From Sporosarcina sp. Te-1 (GTDB taxonomy: Bacteria > Bacillota > Bacilli > Bacillales_A > Planococcaceae), in assembly GCF_017498505.1 (NCBI RefSeq), contig NZ_CP071798.1, forward strand, positions 310,001 to 374,000: a DNA stretch of 64,000 nt. Direction: 5' to 3'. The stretch's first letter is position 1, and the number at the start of each line of letters is the position of its first letter. A program made the position numbers and the translations under genes. Below are positions 26,707 to 35,662 of the stretch, piece by piece. The notes under the pieces are model-generated. The model was not told where the DNA came from and did not search any database. It saw only the letters and a program-made list of their open reading frames with translations.

Positions 26707-27344
26707 TGCTGATTGATATTAACCTATTGCCTGAAAAAGAAAAGGAACGATCTAGACTTCTGCTCATTGCCATCATCCTGCTTGGTGTTTCTATTCTCAT
26801 CTGGGTCATTTTCTTTTTGCTTTCGGGACGCCTTGCTTCTGACACGGAACAGTTGAGTCGGCAAAGCGCAGCGATCCAGCAGGAACAGGCCGCTCTCCGA
26901 AGCCATGACGCGACAGCACAAACAGGAGAATCCATGTTGGCGGTCCATGATTTGGCGTTATCCGTTAAATTTGTGGAGGACCATCGCTATGAGACCTTGC
27001 CGCTGCTCCGTGACATGATTGCAATGTTGCCGGAACGGGGATTCTTTGTCACGTTTACTTTCACTCAGCCGCATTTTGCTGAGGCCACGATTCAGTTTGA
27101 TGATAAACAGGATGCTTCCTATTATCTTACTCGACTTCTTGCGAGCGAGATTGTTGTAGATGCGTCGCTTGAATCGGTGATCGCCGAAGATTTGGAGTCG
27201 GCAGACGGGTCTCCAATGATGTCTTCTGAAATTCCTCGTTATCAGGCGACTTATTTAATCGAGTTTGAGGACAACCGGATGGCAGAAATGGAGACCGGGC
27301 AGGAGGAGCCTGCGGAACAGGAGGGGGAGGGTACGGATGAATAA
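26706..27344 (+). CDS. pilN: Pilus assembly protein PilN-like
   Basis: 212 aa. Begins MLIDINLLPEKEKERSR, the conserved cytoplasmic INLLP motif of PilN that docks on PilM, followed by one membrane helix (LLLIAIILLGVSILIWVIFFLL) and a periplasm-side equivalent alpha/beta domain. The C-terminus is acidic (EEPAEQEGEGTDE). ATG overlaps the pilM stop as TGATG. Fully consistent with a PilM-N-O alignment complex. Confidence 0.85.
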   Translation: MLIDINLLPEKEKERSRLLLIAIILLGVSILIWVIFFLLSGRLASDTEQLSRQSAAIQQEQAALRSHDATAQTGESMLAVHDLALSVKFVEDHRYETLPLLRDMIAMLPERGFFVTFTFTQPHFAEATIQFDDKQDASYYLTRLLASEIVVDASLESVIAEDLESADGSPMMSSEIPRYQATYLIEFEDNRMAEMETGQEEPAEQEGEGTDE

Positions 27345-28026
27345 TTTGTCGAAACGACAAAAAGAGATGACGCTCGTTATCCTTTCCGTGGTTTTCCTGC
27401 TCGCCCTCTCCCTGTTCTCCTATTTCCGCCTCTATGCTCCTGCAAAGGAGGCGAATGAACTGGCGGCCAGTTCTGTTTCGAATGAACGAAAAGTATTGTT
27501 TGCGCTGGAAAAGCAAAAGGCAAAAGTGGAGACGTCAGGGTATTCCAGTTCCCGGCCGCTTCAGACTAAAGTGCCTGTTGTTCCTCTAGACGACAAAGTC
27601 CTCCTTCAAATCGGAGAAGCTGAAGTTAAATCGGGAATGGTTGTCGAGGAAGTTAATTTCACGCGTGAACCACTTGTTTTAGATCCGCCTGTCGAAGAGG
27701 CTGGTGCTATTCAAACACTCGTGGCCGAAGTCAAACTGCAAGCAGGAACATACGGGCAGGTCGACCGTTTTATCGAAGAACTTGAGTCTATGGAACGTAT
27801 TTTTATTGTCGACTCTTTGGAGTTTAGCGCTCCTGAGGAACTTCGAACCACAACTGAAGAAGTTCGGACACTGGAATTGGTTCTCACGTTCCGGGCGTTT
27901 TACCGTCCTGACTTGACCGATCTTTCAGAAGAGGCACCAAAAGTCGATGCGCCAAAGCCAGCCGGCAAAGAGGATCCGACTCCGTTCAATTCAGCCGAGC
28001 TGGATGGGGAGGAAAGTGATCAGTGA
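27337..28026 (+). CDS. pilO: Pilus assembly protein PilO-like
   Basis: 229 aa: short cytoplasmic start (MNNLSKRQKEM), one helix (LVILSVVFLLALSLFSYF), coiled-coil segment, then a ferredoxin-like domain (QVDRFIEELESMERIFIVDSLEF), the usual PilO layout. ATG 27337 follows GGGGGAGGG and lies inside the end of pilN. The C-terminal tail is acidic and Pro-rich. Its 3' end overlaps pilD by 4 nt. Confidence 0.82.
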   Translation: MNNLSKRQKEMTLVILSVVFLLALSLFSYFRLYAPAKEANELAASSVSNERKVLFALEKQKAKVETSGYSSSRPLQTKVPVVPLDDKVLLQIGEAEVKSGMVVEEVNFTREPLVLDPPVEEAGAIQTLVAEVKLQAGTYGQVDRFIEELESMERIFIVDSLEFSAPEELRTTTEEVRTLELVLTFRAFYRPDLTDLSEEAPKVDAPKPAGKEDPTPFNSAELDGEESDQ

Positions 28027-28778
28027 CGGCTGTATACGTTGTCTTGTTTTTCGTTTATGGCCTGATTTTCGGCTCCTTTTTCAATGTCGTCGGTTTGCGT
28101 GTGCCGAAGAAGGAGTCTATTGTTACACCTCCTTCTCATTGCAACTCTTGTGGACGTCGGCTTCAGCTGCTGGAATTGATTCCGGTCCTATCTTATTTAT
28201 TTTTAGGTGGAAAATGCCGCACTTGTGGCAACCGGATCAGCTGGCTATACCCGCTTATGGAGTTTGTGACAGGTGTCTTGTACGCCTATTCTTTCTATCA
28301 TTTCGGCTGGAGTCTTGAGTTGATTGTGGCCTTGTTGCTCGTATCATTGCTCGTCATCATCACGGTTTCGGATATCGCTTATATGATTATTCCGGATAAA
28401 GTCGTCCTGCCGTTCGCTGCGATGTTTTTCGTATTGCGGTTTTTTATACCGCTTGAACCATGGTGGGACAGCCTGCTAGGGGGCGCAGTCGGATTTGCTG
28501 TCTTATATTTGATCGCCATCTTGTCGAATGGCGGAATGGGTGGAGGGGATATCAAATTATTCCTCGTCATTGGGTTTGCTGTTGGGACGGTCCATACGCT
28601 GCTTACGCTGTTTTTGGCTTCGTTGATCGGTTCTATCGTTGGGATCATCATTTTAAGAAAAACAGGGAAAGGACGGAAGACGCCGGTTCCATTCGGTCCT
28701 TCCATTGCGCTCGCTGCGCTCATTGCCTATTTTTGGGGAGCCGCTTTTGTCGATTGGTACGGCAATTTATTCCAATAA
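28023..28778 (+). CDS. pilD: Prepilin peptidase / N-methyltransferase PilD (ComC-like)
   Basis: 251-aa polytopic A24 aspartyl protease that cleaves prepilins at the Gly/hydrophobic junction and methylates the new N-terminus. The N-terminal cytoplasmic loop has a CxxC pair twice (CNSCGRR ... CRTCGNR), the zinc type required for methylation. The catalytic aspartates are in SDIAYMIIPD and GGGDIKLF. It occupies the ancestral comC position upstream of the spoIIB-like gene and presumably processes the pilins here and any com pseudopilins elsewhere. Confidence 0.96.
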   Translation: MTAVYVVLFFVYGLIFGSFFNVVGLRVPKKESIVTPPSHCNSCGRRLQLLELIPVLSYLFLGGKCRTCGNRISWLYPLMEFVTGVLYAYSFYHFGWSLELIVALLLVSLLVIITVSDIAYMIIPDKVVLPFAAMFFVLRFFIPLEPWWDSLLGGAVGFAVLYLIAILSNGGMGGGDIKLFLVIGFAVGTVHTLLTLFLASLIGSIVGIIILRKTGKGRKTPVPFGPSIALAALIAYFWGAAFVDWYGNLFQ

Positions 28779-28793
28779 GTCGATAAGTTTTTG

Positions 28794-28825
28794 AGAACAA
28801 GGCGACACACGTCTTGTTCTTTTTC
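28794..28825 (+). terminator. Terminator of the pilus operon
   Basis: GAACAAGGCG / CGTCTTGTTC with a short loop, followed by TTTTT. Confidence 0.88.
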
Positions 28826-28867
28826 ACATCCCGTTTGGTACAGTTACTAAAAACGGGGTGGACAGGC

Positions 28868-29503
28868 ATGAATTTTAAAAGGAAATATTCCAAGATAACC
28901 GTACTAATGGCTGTGCTTCATGGCGTTGTTATAGGGGTTGCGGCTGTTGCCATCGTCGGTTTCATTTTGATTGGTACGGGAGATAAAGGGAAAGAAAAGC
29001 AGGCGGCCGTCAGCAAGGAAGTGCCGGCTTCCGGCCCCCCTGCACAAACAGGTGAAACATTGCAGCTTTTCGCAAAGCAACACGGCGTGTTCTCGACTGC
29101 GGAGTCCGCAACTGCTTTTATCGCGGAACGTCCGGCATTAGCCAAACTGGATGTCATCAAGGTGCAAGATCAGTATTATGTTTGGAGCGCTGTCGGGTTA
29201 ACAGACCAGGAAATCGACGCGAATGCTGCGCTGGAAACATTTCGCAAGCCGTTCACTGTTGATGTAGGAGCTTGTACTTCCTCTGGGGCTGGCAAATTAA
29301 AAGAAATTTTAATGGAAACGGATAGTCAAAAAATTAAAGATTTGGCGGCCTCTTCTTCTACCAATCCGAGTGGGGGAATCGGGGCTGAGTTTGCTAAAAA
29401 TATCGCCGCCGTTACAGCGTTTACGGATGATTTGCAAGTCATTCGGCTAAAATTGCTCTCCCATTATTCCCATACCGATGGCTGTGCGAAAATTTCATTT
29501 TGA
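28868..29503 (+). CDS. spoIIB: SpoIIB-like membrane protein with SPOR-type domain
   Basis: 211 aa. One membrane helix (VLHGVVIGVAAVAIVGFILI), then a region resembling a SPOR repeat: QLFAKQHGVFSTAESATAFI, then IKVQDQYYVWSAVGLTDQE. SPOR domains bind denuded septal peptidoglycan, and SpoIIB assists septal thinning at engulfment in B. subtilis (known). The position between comC/pilD and maf is exactly that of spoIIB. It is shorter than B. subtilis SpoIIB (about 330 aa), lacking the long cytoplasmic N-terminus. Assignment rests on synteny plus fold pattern. Confidence 0.65.
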   Translation: MNFKRKYSKITVLMAVLHGVVIGVAAVAIVGFILIGTGDKGKEKQAAVSKEVPASGPPAQTGETLQLFAKQHGVFSTAESATAFIAERPALAKLDVIKVQDQYYVWSAVGLTDQEIDANAALETFRKPFTVDVGACTSSGAGKLKEILMETDSQKIKDLAASSSTNPSGGIGAEFAKNIAAVTAFTDDLQVIRLKLLSHYSHTDGCAKISF

Positions 29504-29599
29504 AGGGGTTAAACCAATCAAAATCAAGTTATCGCGTTTTCTGGACAATTTTCATAAACCCTCTTCTCGAGTATGATGAGAAAAAGGAGGGTTTTACAA

Positions 29600-30202
29600 A
29601 TGAAAATTGAGACTGATTCACGTATCGTCTTGGCTTCCTCTTCGCCAAGAAGGAGAGAGTTGTTAGAAATGGTGGGCATTCCATTTGAAGTCCTGCCGAG
29701 TGATGTGAAAGAGAATATTGAGCTGCATGGAAACGGTTTTGAAGAATTCGTAAAGACATTGGCTCAAACGAAGGCCCAAGCAGTTGCTGAACGAGTGGAC
29801 GGGGCGGTGGTCATTGGAGCGGACACCATCGTCGTGTATAATGGCGAGATTTACCACAAGCCGGTTAGTCCAGAGGAGGCTAAGCAATTTTTACGTGATT
29901 TTTCAGGTAAAACCCACTCGGTGTATACAGGCGTGGCTATTTGGTGCGAAGGGGAATGGAGCTTGGTCTGTGAGGAAACAAAAGTAGTTTTTCGTAAATT
30001 GGATGATGAGTTGATTGATTGGTATGTTGACTCGGGAGATCCGATGGACAAGGCGGGTGCGTATGGTATTCAGACGGCCGGCGCCCTTTTGGTCGAGAGG
30101 ATTGTAGGAGATTATTATAATGTCGTGGGTATGCCGATCGCCAAAGTGGTCAACTGTTTACGTGAGTTGAATCTCCTCGCTTTACAGGGAGGCGACGCTT
30201 GA
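29600..30202 (+). CDS. maf: Maf nucleotide pyrophosphatase
   Basis: 200-aa Maf family (Maf/YhdE dTTP/UTP pyrophosphatase type); in B. subtilis linked to septum formation and cell-division arrest. Signatures: VLASSSPRRRELLEMVGIPF and the catalytic AVVIGADTIVV. ATG 29600 follows AAGGAGGG. The frame is open from 29573. It ends one base before radC begins. Confidence 0.95.
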   Translation: MKIETDSRIVLASSSPRRRELLEMVGIPFEVLPSDVKENIELHGNGFEEFVKTLAQTKAQAVAERVDGAVVIGADTIVVYNGEIYHKPVSPEEAKQFLRDFSGKTHSVYTGVAIWCEGEWSLVCEETKVVFRKLDDELIDWYVDSGDPMDKAGAYGIQTAGALLVERIVGDYYNVVGMPIAKVVNCLRELNLLALQGGDA

Positions 30203-30203
30203 A

Positions 30204-30902
30204 TTGACGACGAATTTGAGACCGGACCTGATGATTCGAGATGTCCATGTATCGGACAGGCCAAGGGAAAGATTGATCCGACAAGGGGCAAGCAGTCTGT
30301 CGAACCAAGAGCTGATTGCCATTTTGCTGCGGACCGGAACTAAAGAGGAATCCGTGCTGATGCTTGCGAACCGGATATTAAAGTCTTTTGATAAAATCCA
30401 GGACTTGCGTGATGCCACCATCGAGGAAATGATGGCTGTCAAAGGGGTCGGGCAAGCGAAAGCGGTACAGATATTAGCTGCTGTGGAAATTGGCAAAAGA
30501 TTATACCAGAAACATACGGAAGGGAAATATACCATTCGGTCGCCGGAAGATGCGGCCGCTTACTTAATGACGGATATGGCTTCTTTGCAGCAAGAACATT
30601 TTGTCGCGTTATTTTTAAATGTGAAGAATGAAGTCCTTCATAAACAGACGGTATTTATTGGCAGTTTGAACTCTTCGATTGTACATCCGCGGGAGATTTT
30701 CCGGGAAGCGGTCAAGCGATCTGCCGCATCAATCATTGTCGCGCATAATCACCCGTCAGGCCATCCGACACCGTCTCCGGAAGACATCGAAGTGACAAAA
30801 CGATTAGTCGAAGCAGGGTCTATTGTAGGCATTGAATTACTGGATCATGTCATCATCGGGGACCATCGTTTTATTAGTCTAAAAGAGAAAGGGTATATGT
30901 GA
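30204..30902 (+). CDS. radC: RadC-family JAB1/MPN metalloprotein
   Basis: 232 aa. N-terminal helix-hairpin-helix-like part (MMAVKGVGQAKAVQILAAVEI), C-terminal JAB domain with the metal motif VAHNHPSGHPTPSPED. Known as RadC/YsxA; the proposed DNA repair role is doubtful in the literature. TTG start two bases after the maf stop, ribosome site GGGAGG inside maf. Confidence 0.93.
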   Translation: MTTNLRPDLMIRDVHVSDRPRERLIRQGASSLSNQELIAILLRTGTKEESVLMLANRILKSFDKIQDLRDATIEEMMAVKGVGQAKAVQILAAVEIGKRLYQKHTEGKYTIRSPEDAAAYLMTDMASLQQEHFVALFLNVKNEVLHKQTVFIGSLNSSIVHPREIFREAVKRSAASIIVAHNHPSGHPTPSPEDIEVTKRLVEAGSIVGIELLDHVIIGDHRFISLKEKGYM

Positions 30903-30905
30903 CAC

Positions 30906-30934
30906 TGTGAATTTGTTCTTCTATCCGTTATAAT
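30906..30934 (+). promoter_or_regulatory. Possible promoter of mreBCD-minCD
   Basis: A perfect TATAAT at 30929-30934 follows a poor -35 (TGTGAA) with 17-nt spacing, in the radC-mreB gap. Confidence 0.35.
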
Positions 30935-30992
30935 GTGTTGTATGATTTTAAGAAGACCATTTTTAACGGTCGAGAAGAAAGGAAGAACTGAT

Positions 30993-32009
30993 TTGTTTGG
31001 ATTAGGTTCAAGAGATGTCGGGATTGACCTTGGCACAGCTAATACATTAGTTTTCATCAAAGGAAAAGGGATTGTTCTTCGGGAACCATCCGTCGTAGCG
31101 AAAAATACAGTGACAAATGAAATTGTGGCAGTCGGAAGCGCAGCCAAGAATATGATCGGTCGTACTCCGGGTTCCATTGTAGCGACGCGTCCCATGAAGG
31201 ATGGAGTCATCGCAGACTTTGAAATTACGACAGCGATGATCGAACATTATATGAAAGAGGCGACAAAAGCAGCAGGCAGCGCCTGGAAAAAGCCGAATGT
31301 TATGGTTTGTGTCCCTTATGGCATTACATCTGTCGAACAGCGCGCCGTCATTGACGCGGCGAGACAAGCTGGGGCGAAAGATGCATTTACGATTGAAGAG
31401 CCGTTTGCAGCAGCAATCGGGGCAAATTTGCCTGTTTGGGAACCTACGGGAAGTATGGTCGTCGATATAGGTGGCGGTACAACAGAGGTAGCGGTCATTT
31501 CATTAGGCGGCATCGTGACGAGTGAATCGATCCGTGTCGGCGGAGACTCCATGGATGGAGCGATTATCAGTTACATACGCAAAACATACAATTTGACGAT
31601 CGGTGAACGGACTGCAGAAGCGATCAAGATTGAAATCGGTTCCGCACGCGTTACAAACAAGGCGGATAAAATGGAAATCCGAGGCCGTGATTTGTTGACG
31701 GGATTGCCGAAGACACTTGAAATCACATCAGACGAAATTGTAGAAGCATTGCGTGAGTCCATTACACAAATCATTGAAGGTGTAAAAAAGACGTTGGAAG
31801 CGACGCCGCCTGAATTGTCAGCGGACGTTATGGAACGCGGTATCGTCTTGACCGGCGGTGGCGCATTGCTGCAAAACTTGGATAAAGTGATTTCAGATGA
31901 AACGAACATGCCAGTTTTCATTGCCGAAGATCCGCTTGATTGTGTTGCGATCGGTACAGGCAAGGCATTGGACAATTTTGACGTCATTAAAAAGATGCAA
32001 GCGAAATAA
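30993..32009 (+). CDS. mreB: Rod-shape determining actin homologue MreB
   Basis: 338-aa bacterial actin that guides elongasome peptidoglycan synthesis. Family start [19 protein letters not shown]; adenosine motif [17 protein letters not shown]-terminal [14 protein letters not shown] at 30993 aligns with the known MreB N-terminus and has GAAAGGAAG upstream. The longer frame from 30933 would add 20 residues not present in MreB. Confidence 0.97.
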   Translation: MFGLGSRDVGIDLGTANTLVFIKGKGIVLREPSVVAKNTVTNEIVAVGSAAKNMIGRTPGSIVATRPMKDGVIADFEITTAMIEHYMKEATKAAGSAWKKPNVMVCVPYGITSVEQRAVIDAARQAGAKDAFTIEEPFAAAIGANLPVWEPTGSMVVDIGGGTTEVAVISLGGIVTSESIRVGGDSMDGAIISYIRKTYNLTIGERTAEAIKIEIGSARVTNKADKMEIRGRDLLTGLPKTLEITSDEIVEALRESITQIIEGVKKTLEATPPELSADVMERGIVLTGGGALLQNLDKVISDETNMPVFIAEDPLDCVAIGTGKALDNFDVIKKMQAK

Positions 32010-32026
32010 TAGGGAGGATTTGGGCA

Positions 32027-32923
32027 ATGCCGCGATTTTTTTCAAATAAACGATTGATATTATTGCTCGTTGGCGTCATCGTGCTTGTGGCATTGATTTC
32101 ATTCTCCCTGAAGGATCGCAGAAATGCTACGATCCCTGAACAGATAGTGAAAGATGTTGTCGGCTTCGGACAATCCTTATTTTCGAAGCCGGCGCACTAT
32201 ATTACGGGTACAATCGAAAAGATTGACGGGATATTGAATACATATGAGGAAAACAAGCAACTGAAAGCAAGATTGCAAGAATATGCTTCCAATCAAGCGG
32301 AGCTGGCGGATGTCAAAGCTGAAAACAAACGGCTGAAAGAGCTGATTGGAAAAACAGATGACATGCGGGCGTTTGATCCGATCCAGGCGACCGTCATCTC
32401 GCGAAATCCCGATCAATGGGAAGAGAAGGTCATCGTCGACCGTGGATCTACGAGCGGAGTGGAATTGGACATGGCGGTCACAACAGCGAAAGGGCTTGTC
32501 GGAAAAGTTGTCAATGTGACGAAGACAAATGCGACAGTTGAACTTCTTTCGACAGAAAACCGCAACTTCCGAGTAGCAGCCGTCATCCCCGGTGAAACGT
32601 CTGTTTTTGGATTAATTGAAGGGTATGATCCGGATCGGAGAGAATTGATCATGAAACGGATTGATTCGAGTTTTGATGTCAAAGTAGGAGCGAAAGTGGA
32701 ATCTTCCGGATTAGGCGGCATTTTCCCGAAAGGGCTGTACATCGGAGAAGTGACTGAAGTGTCGACTGATGACTATGGATTGACGAAACTGGCCTATATC
32801 CGGCCTGCAGCTGATTTTTCGATGCTCGATCATGTCATTATCGCGAAACGGAAAACGGAAGAATATAAGTACGGTACGGATACGGAGAGTTCGACGGAAG
32901 AACAGGGGGAGGATGAATCATGA
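32027..32923 (+). CDS. mreC: Rod-shape determining protein MreC
   Basis: 298 aa: one N-terminal membrane helix (LILLLVGVIVLVALISF), a coiled coil about 70-110 (NKQLKARLQEYASNQAELADVKAENKRLKEL), then the double beta-barrel extracellular domain (VISRNPDQWEEKVIVDRGS ... GLVGKVVNV). Acidic C-terminus. GGGAGGA upstream. Stop overlaps mreD as ATGA. Confidence 0.95.
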   Translation: MPRFFSNKRLILLLVGVIVLVALISFSLKDRRNATIPEQIVKDVVGFGQSLFSKPAHYITGTIEKIDGILNTYEENKQLKARLQEYASNQAELADVKAENKRLKELIGKTDDMRAFDPIQATVISRNPDQWEEKVIVDRGSTSGVELDMAVTTAKGLVGKVVNVTKTNATVELLSTENRNFRVAAVIPGETSVFGLIEGYDPDRRELIMKRIDSSFDVKVGAKVESSGLGGIFPKGLYIGEVTEVSTDDYGLTKLAYIRPAADFSMLDHVIIAKRKTEEYKYGTDTESSTEEQGEDES

Positions 32924-33441
32924 GCCGGTTCATCATCCCTCTGCTTGCAGTCTGTCTCTTTTTCTTGGAGCCTGTCTTCAGTTTGTTTTCCCCGATTGAC
33001 ATAGGGGGTTCGGAATATACCCTGGTTCCCCGTTTTGTCATCATTTATCTCATTTTCCTCGCAGTCTATTACAATCAAAAACGAGCCATCCTATTTGGTT
33101 TAGGACTTGGACTCTTGTATGATATGTATCACATTGATATTATTGGAGTATATACTTTTTTATATCCGTTGGTCTGCTATCTCGGTGCGTTGCTCATACG
33201 CCAAGTACATCGTCATATTGTTACTGTGATGTTCTTATCGGTACTTCTCATCGTTTTACTTGAATTGCTATCTTACTTCTTTGCCAGTCTTATTGCCTTG
33301 ACATCCATCAGTATGGATGAATTTGTTATAAGGCGGCTAGTGCCGACGATGATTGCCAATGCCATTTTTATTGGTATGTTCGGCTGGTTGTTTAAAAAAT
33401 TGATGACCGGAAGAGGGTTGCAACAACAGGCCGGATCATAA
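32920..33441 (+). CDS. mreD: Rod-shape determining protein MreD
   Basis: 173-aa polytopic membrane protein with five to six helices, standard MreD length and position. Features GLGLGLLYDMYHIDIIGVYTF, the most conserved stretch of the family. Translationally coupled to mreC. Confidence 0.92.
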   Translation: MSRFIIPLLAVCLFFLEPVFSLFSPIDIGGSEYTLVPRFVIIYLIFLAVYYNQKRAILFGLGLGLLYDMYHIDIIGVYTFLYPLVCYLGALLIRQVHRHIVTVMFLSVLLIVLLELLSYFFASLIALTSISMDEFVIRRLVPTMIANAIFIGMFGWLFKKLMTGRGLQQQAGS

Positions 33442-33465
33442 CTCAGGAAATTGTGGGGGACGCAA

Positions 33466-34140
33466 ATGACGACGAAACAGCAATTTGTAACGATAAAAGG
33501 GACAAAACACGGTCTTGTCCTCCGACTTGATGATAAATGCTCGTATTCGGATATGATTGCGGAACTTCGTAGAAAAGTGAGCGAAAATAGTCTGGAAGGC
33601 GTAGCGGAAGTCAAGGTTCATACAGGACACCGCTTCTGCAACGAAGAGGAGTTGCGGGAGATTATGGCGATTGTGCACGAGTCGCCTCATCTGCGCGTTT
33701 CCAAAATTCAAAGTGATGTCATAACAATGGACGAATGCAATCAGAAAATTGTTGAACGTCAGTCTGAAACGTATGTCGGCATCGTGCGGTCCGGCCAAGT
33801 GATTGAAGCAGAGGGCGATCTCGTCGTTATCGGCGATGTCAATCCGAATGGCAAAGTGGTTGCCGCGGGGAGCATTTATGTGCTGGGCCGATTGAAAGGA
33901 ATTGCCCATGCCGGTGCAAGCGGAAATGAAGATTGTGTCATCGCCGCTTCATGGCTTGAGGCTACGCATTTGATCATCGCCGATAAGATGGAAACGATGA
34001 CCGACGAACTGACGATCTTATCGGAGCAACCGGAAATGGAATGTGCCTACATTCATTCAAATGGATTTATCGCCATTGATCGTTTGCAGGAACTTCGGAT
34101 TCTCCGGCCAAATCTGTCAACATTCAAAGGAGGAAGCTGA
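33466..34140 (+). CDS. minC: Septum-site determining protein MinC
   Basis: 224 aa. N-terminal FtsZ-destabilising domain (QQFVTIKGTKHGLVLRLDD), C-terminal right-handed beta-helix (IRSGQVIEAEGDLVVIGDVNPNGKV, AGSIYVLGRLKGIAHAG) that dimerises and binds MinD. ATG 33466 after GTGGGGGA. Partner gene minD follows with one base between stop and start. Confidence 0.95.
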   Translation: MTTKQQFVTIKGTKHGLVLRLDDKCSYSDMIAELRRKVSENSLEGVAEVKVHTGHRFCNEEELREIMAIVHESPHLRVSKIQSDVITMDECNQKIVERQSETYVGIVRSGQVIEAEGDLVVIGDVNPNGKVVAAGSIYVLGRLKGIAHAGASGNEDCVIAASWLEATHLIIADKMETMTDELTILSEQPEMECAYIHSNGFIAIDRLQELRILRPNLSTFKGGS

Positions 34141-34141
34141 T

Positions 34142-34939
34142 GTGGGGGAAGCAATTGTAATAACATCTGGTAAAGGCGGAGTCGGGAAGACGACGACCTC
34201 TGCAAACCTTGGAACTGCATTGGCCCTGCAAGGCAAAAAGGTATGCCTTGTTGATACAGATATCGGTCTACGGAATCTGGATGTCATCCTAGGCCTGGAA
34301 AATCGTATCATATACGATCTCGTCGATGTGATTAAAGGCCGCTGTAAAGTGCACCAAGCGTTAGTGAAGGACAAGCGTTTCGAAGATGGCCTCTTTTTGT
34401 TGCCGGCTGCGCAGACGACTGATAAAACGGCTATTTCCCCTGAAGAGATGAAAGCGTTGGTCACAGAATTGAAGCGTGACTATGATTACGTCTTGATTGA
34501 CTGTCCAGCGGGCATCGAACAAGGCTACAAAAATGCAGTGGCCGGGGCGGATCGGGCCATTGTCGTCACAACACCAGAAATTTCTGCAGTCCGGGATGCG
34601 GATCGGATCATCGGCTTGTTGGAAGCCGAACCGATTGACCCGCCTAAGCTGATTATCAACCGGATCAAGAGCCATCTTGTCAATCGAGGCGATGCGCTTG
34701 ATGTCAATGAAATTACGACTCATCTGTCCATCGATTTGCTCGGCATCGTACTGGATGATGAAAATGTCATCTCTTCATCCAATAAAGGAGAGCCAGTCGT
34801 TATGGATCCATCCAATCCCGCGGCAATCGGCTATCGAAATATTGCGAGACGCATTTTGGGTGAATCTGTACCGCTCATGTCTTTAGATACAGGAAAACCC
34901 GGATTCTTCGGGAAATTAAAATCGCTATTTGCAAAATGA
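34142..34939 (+). CDS. minD: Septum-site determining ATPase MinD
   Basis: 265-aa ParA/MinD ATPase. Deviant Walker A KGGVGKTT directly after MGEAIVITSG, the DTDIGLRNLD segment, IDCPAGIEQG, and a C-terminal amphipathic membrane-targeting helix (FFGKLKSLFAK). GTG 34142 aligns with the family start and has AAAGGAGGA upstream. The longer frame from 34043 lies inside minC and is rejected. Confidence 0.97.
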   Translation: MGEAIVITSGKGGVGKTTTSANLGTALALQGKKVCLVDTDIGLRNLDVILGLENRIIYDLVDVIKGRCKVHQALVKDKRFEDGLFLLPAAQTTDKTAISPEEMKALVTELKRDYDYVLIDCPAGIEQGYKNAVAGADRAIVVTTPEISAVRDADRIIGLLEAEPIDPPKLIINRIKSHLVNRGDALDVNEITTHLSIDLLGIVLDDENVISSSNKGEPVVMDPSNPAAIGYRNIARRILGESVPLMSLDTGKPGFFGKLKSLFAK

Positions 34940-34945
34940 CGCCTG

Positions 34946-34984
34946 CACACCTGTTGGTATTATCATGCCAACAGGTGTGTTTTA
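34946..34984 (+). terminator. Terminator of the mre-min operon
   Basis: CACACCTGTTGG / CCAACAGGTGTG perfect 12-bp stem with a ten-base loop, followed by TTTT. Confidence 0.92.
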
Positions 34985-35104
34985 CTATGAACAACGAATT
35001 TAGAAGTGAAATAGACGACTGTACTTTCTTTCAATTTTACCTAGCATTCGCCCATAATATTCTGCCTGTCCACGTCATATACTGGAAAAAAGGCGGTGCG
35101 GCGG

Positions 35105-35662
35105 ATGAAATGGAAAACAAAATGGATGACAGCAATTATTCTGACGATCGGAGTTATCGGCGTCGCGAAATTGGAAGAGGCTGGTTTGGTAAAGAAACCG
35201 GTGACCCAGTATGTTACGACAGGCAAGGATTTTATTGTGTTGAAGAAATGGGTCGCTTCTTTGATTGGTGATGAAAAGAAGGATACCATAGCTGTAACAG
35301 GGGTGCAGGCGGACGAAGTCCCATTCGCATCCTATGAATCGATGCAACCGTACGAAGACGGAGTCATCGTGTCGTATAAGCAACCAATGACGGTTCAAGC
35401 TCGAGGAGATGGCCTTGTCGTCTTTACTGGATCAACAAGGCAGTCTGGAAAAACGGTGACGGTTCTTTACGATGATGGGGATGAAGTGACTTATGGGTTT
35501 GTCGGTTCTATCTCCAAGCTGCCTTATACGACAGTAAAGAAAGGGGATACACTTGCTCTGATGAATGAGGAGACAATGTACTTGCAAGTGAAACGAGAAG
35601 GTATTACGTTAGACCCCTCTATGCTTGCCACTTACTTCTCGGAACCTGCAGATGCGAATTAA
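35105..35662 (+). CDS. spoIVFA: SpoIVFA-like sporulation protein (degenerate M23 fold)
   Basis: 185 aa. Membrane helix near the start (TAIILTIGVIGVA), then an M23/LytM-like beta fold (VQARGDGLVVFTGSTRQSGKTVTVLYDDGDEVTYGFVGS) without the zinc-binding histidines. In B. subtilis SpoIVFA holds and inhibits the protease SpoIVFB in the outer forespore membrane (known). Directly upstream of and overlapping spoIVFB. It is clearly shorter than the B. subtilis protein (about 264 aa): most of the N-terminal cytosolic part is absent. GTG 35096 is an alternative start; ATG 35105 has better spacing to AAAGGCGG. Confidence 0.8.
   Translation: MKWKTKWMTAIILTIGVIGVAKLEEAGLVKKPVTQYVTTGKDFIVLKKWVASLIGDEKKDTIAVTGVQADEVPFASYESMQPYEDGVIVSYKQPMTVQARGDGLVVFTGSTRQSGKTVTVLYDDGDEVTYGFVGSISKLPYTTVKKGDTLALMNEETMYLQVKREGITLDPSMLATYFSEPADAN

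Noticed and set aside
34043-34141. Upstream extension of minD
   Set aside because: Lies inside minC; GTG 34142 matches the known MinD start with a strong ribosome site.
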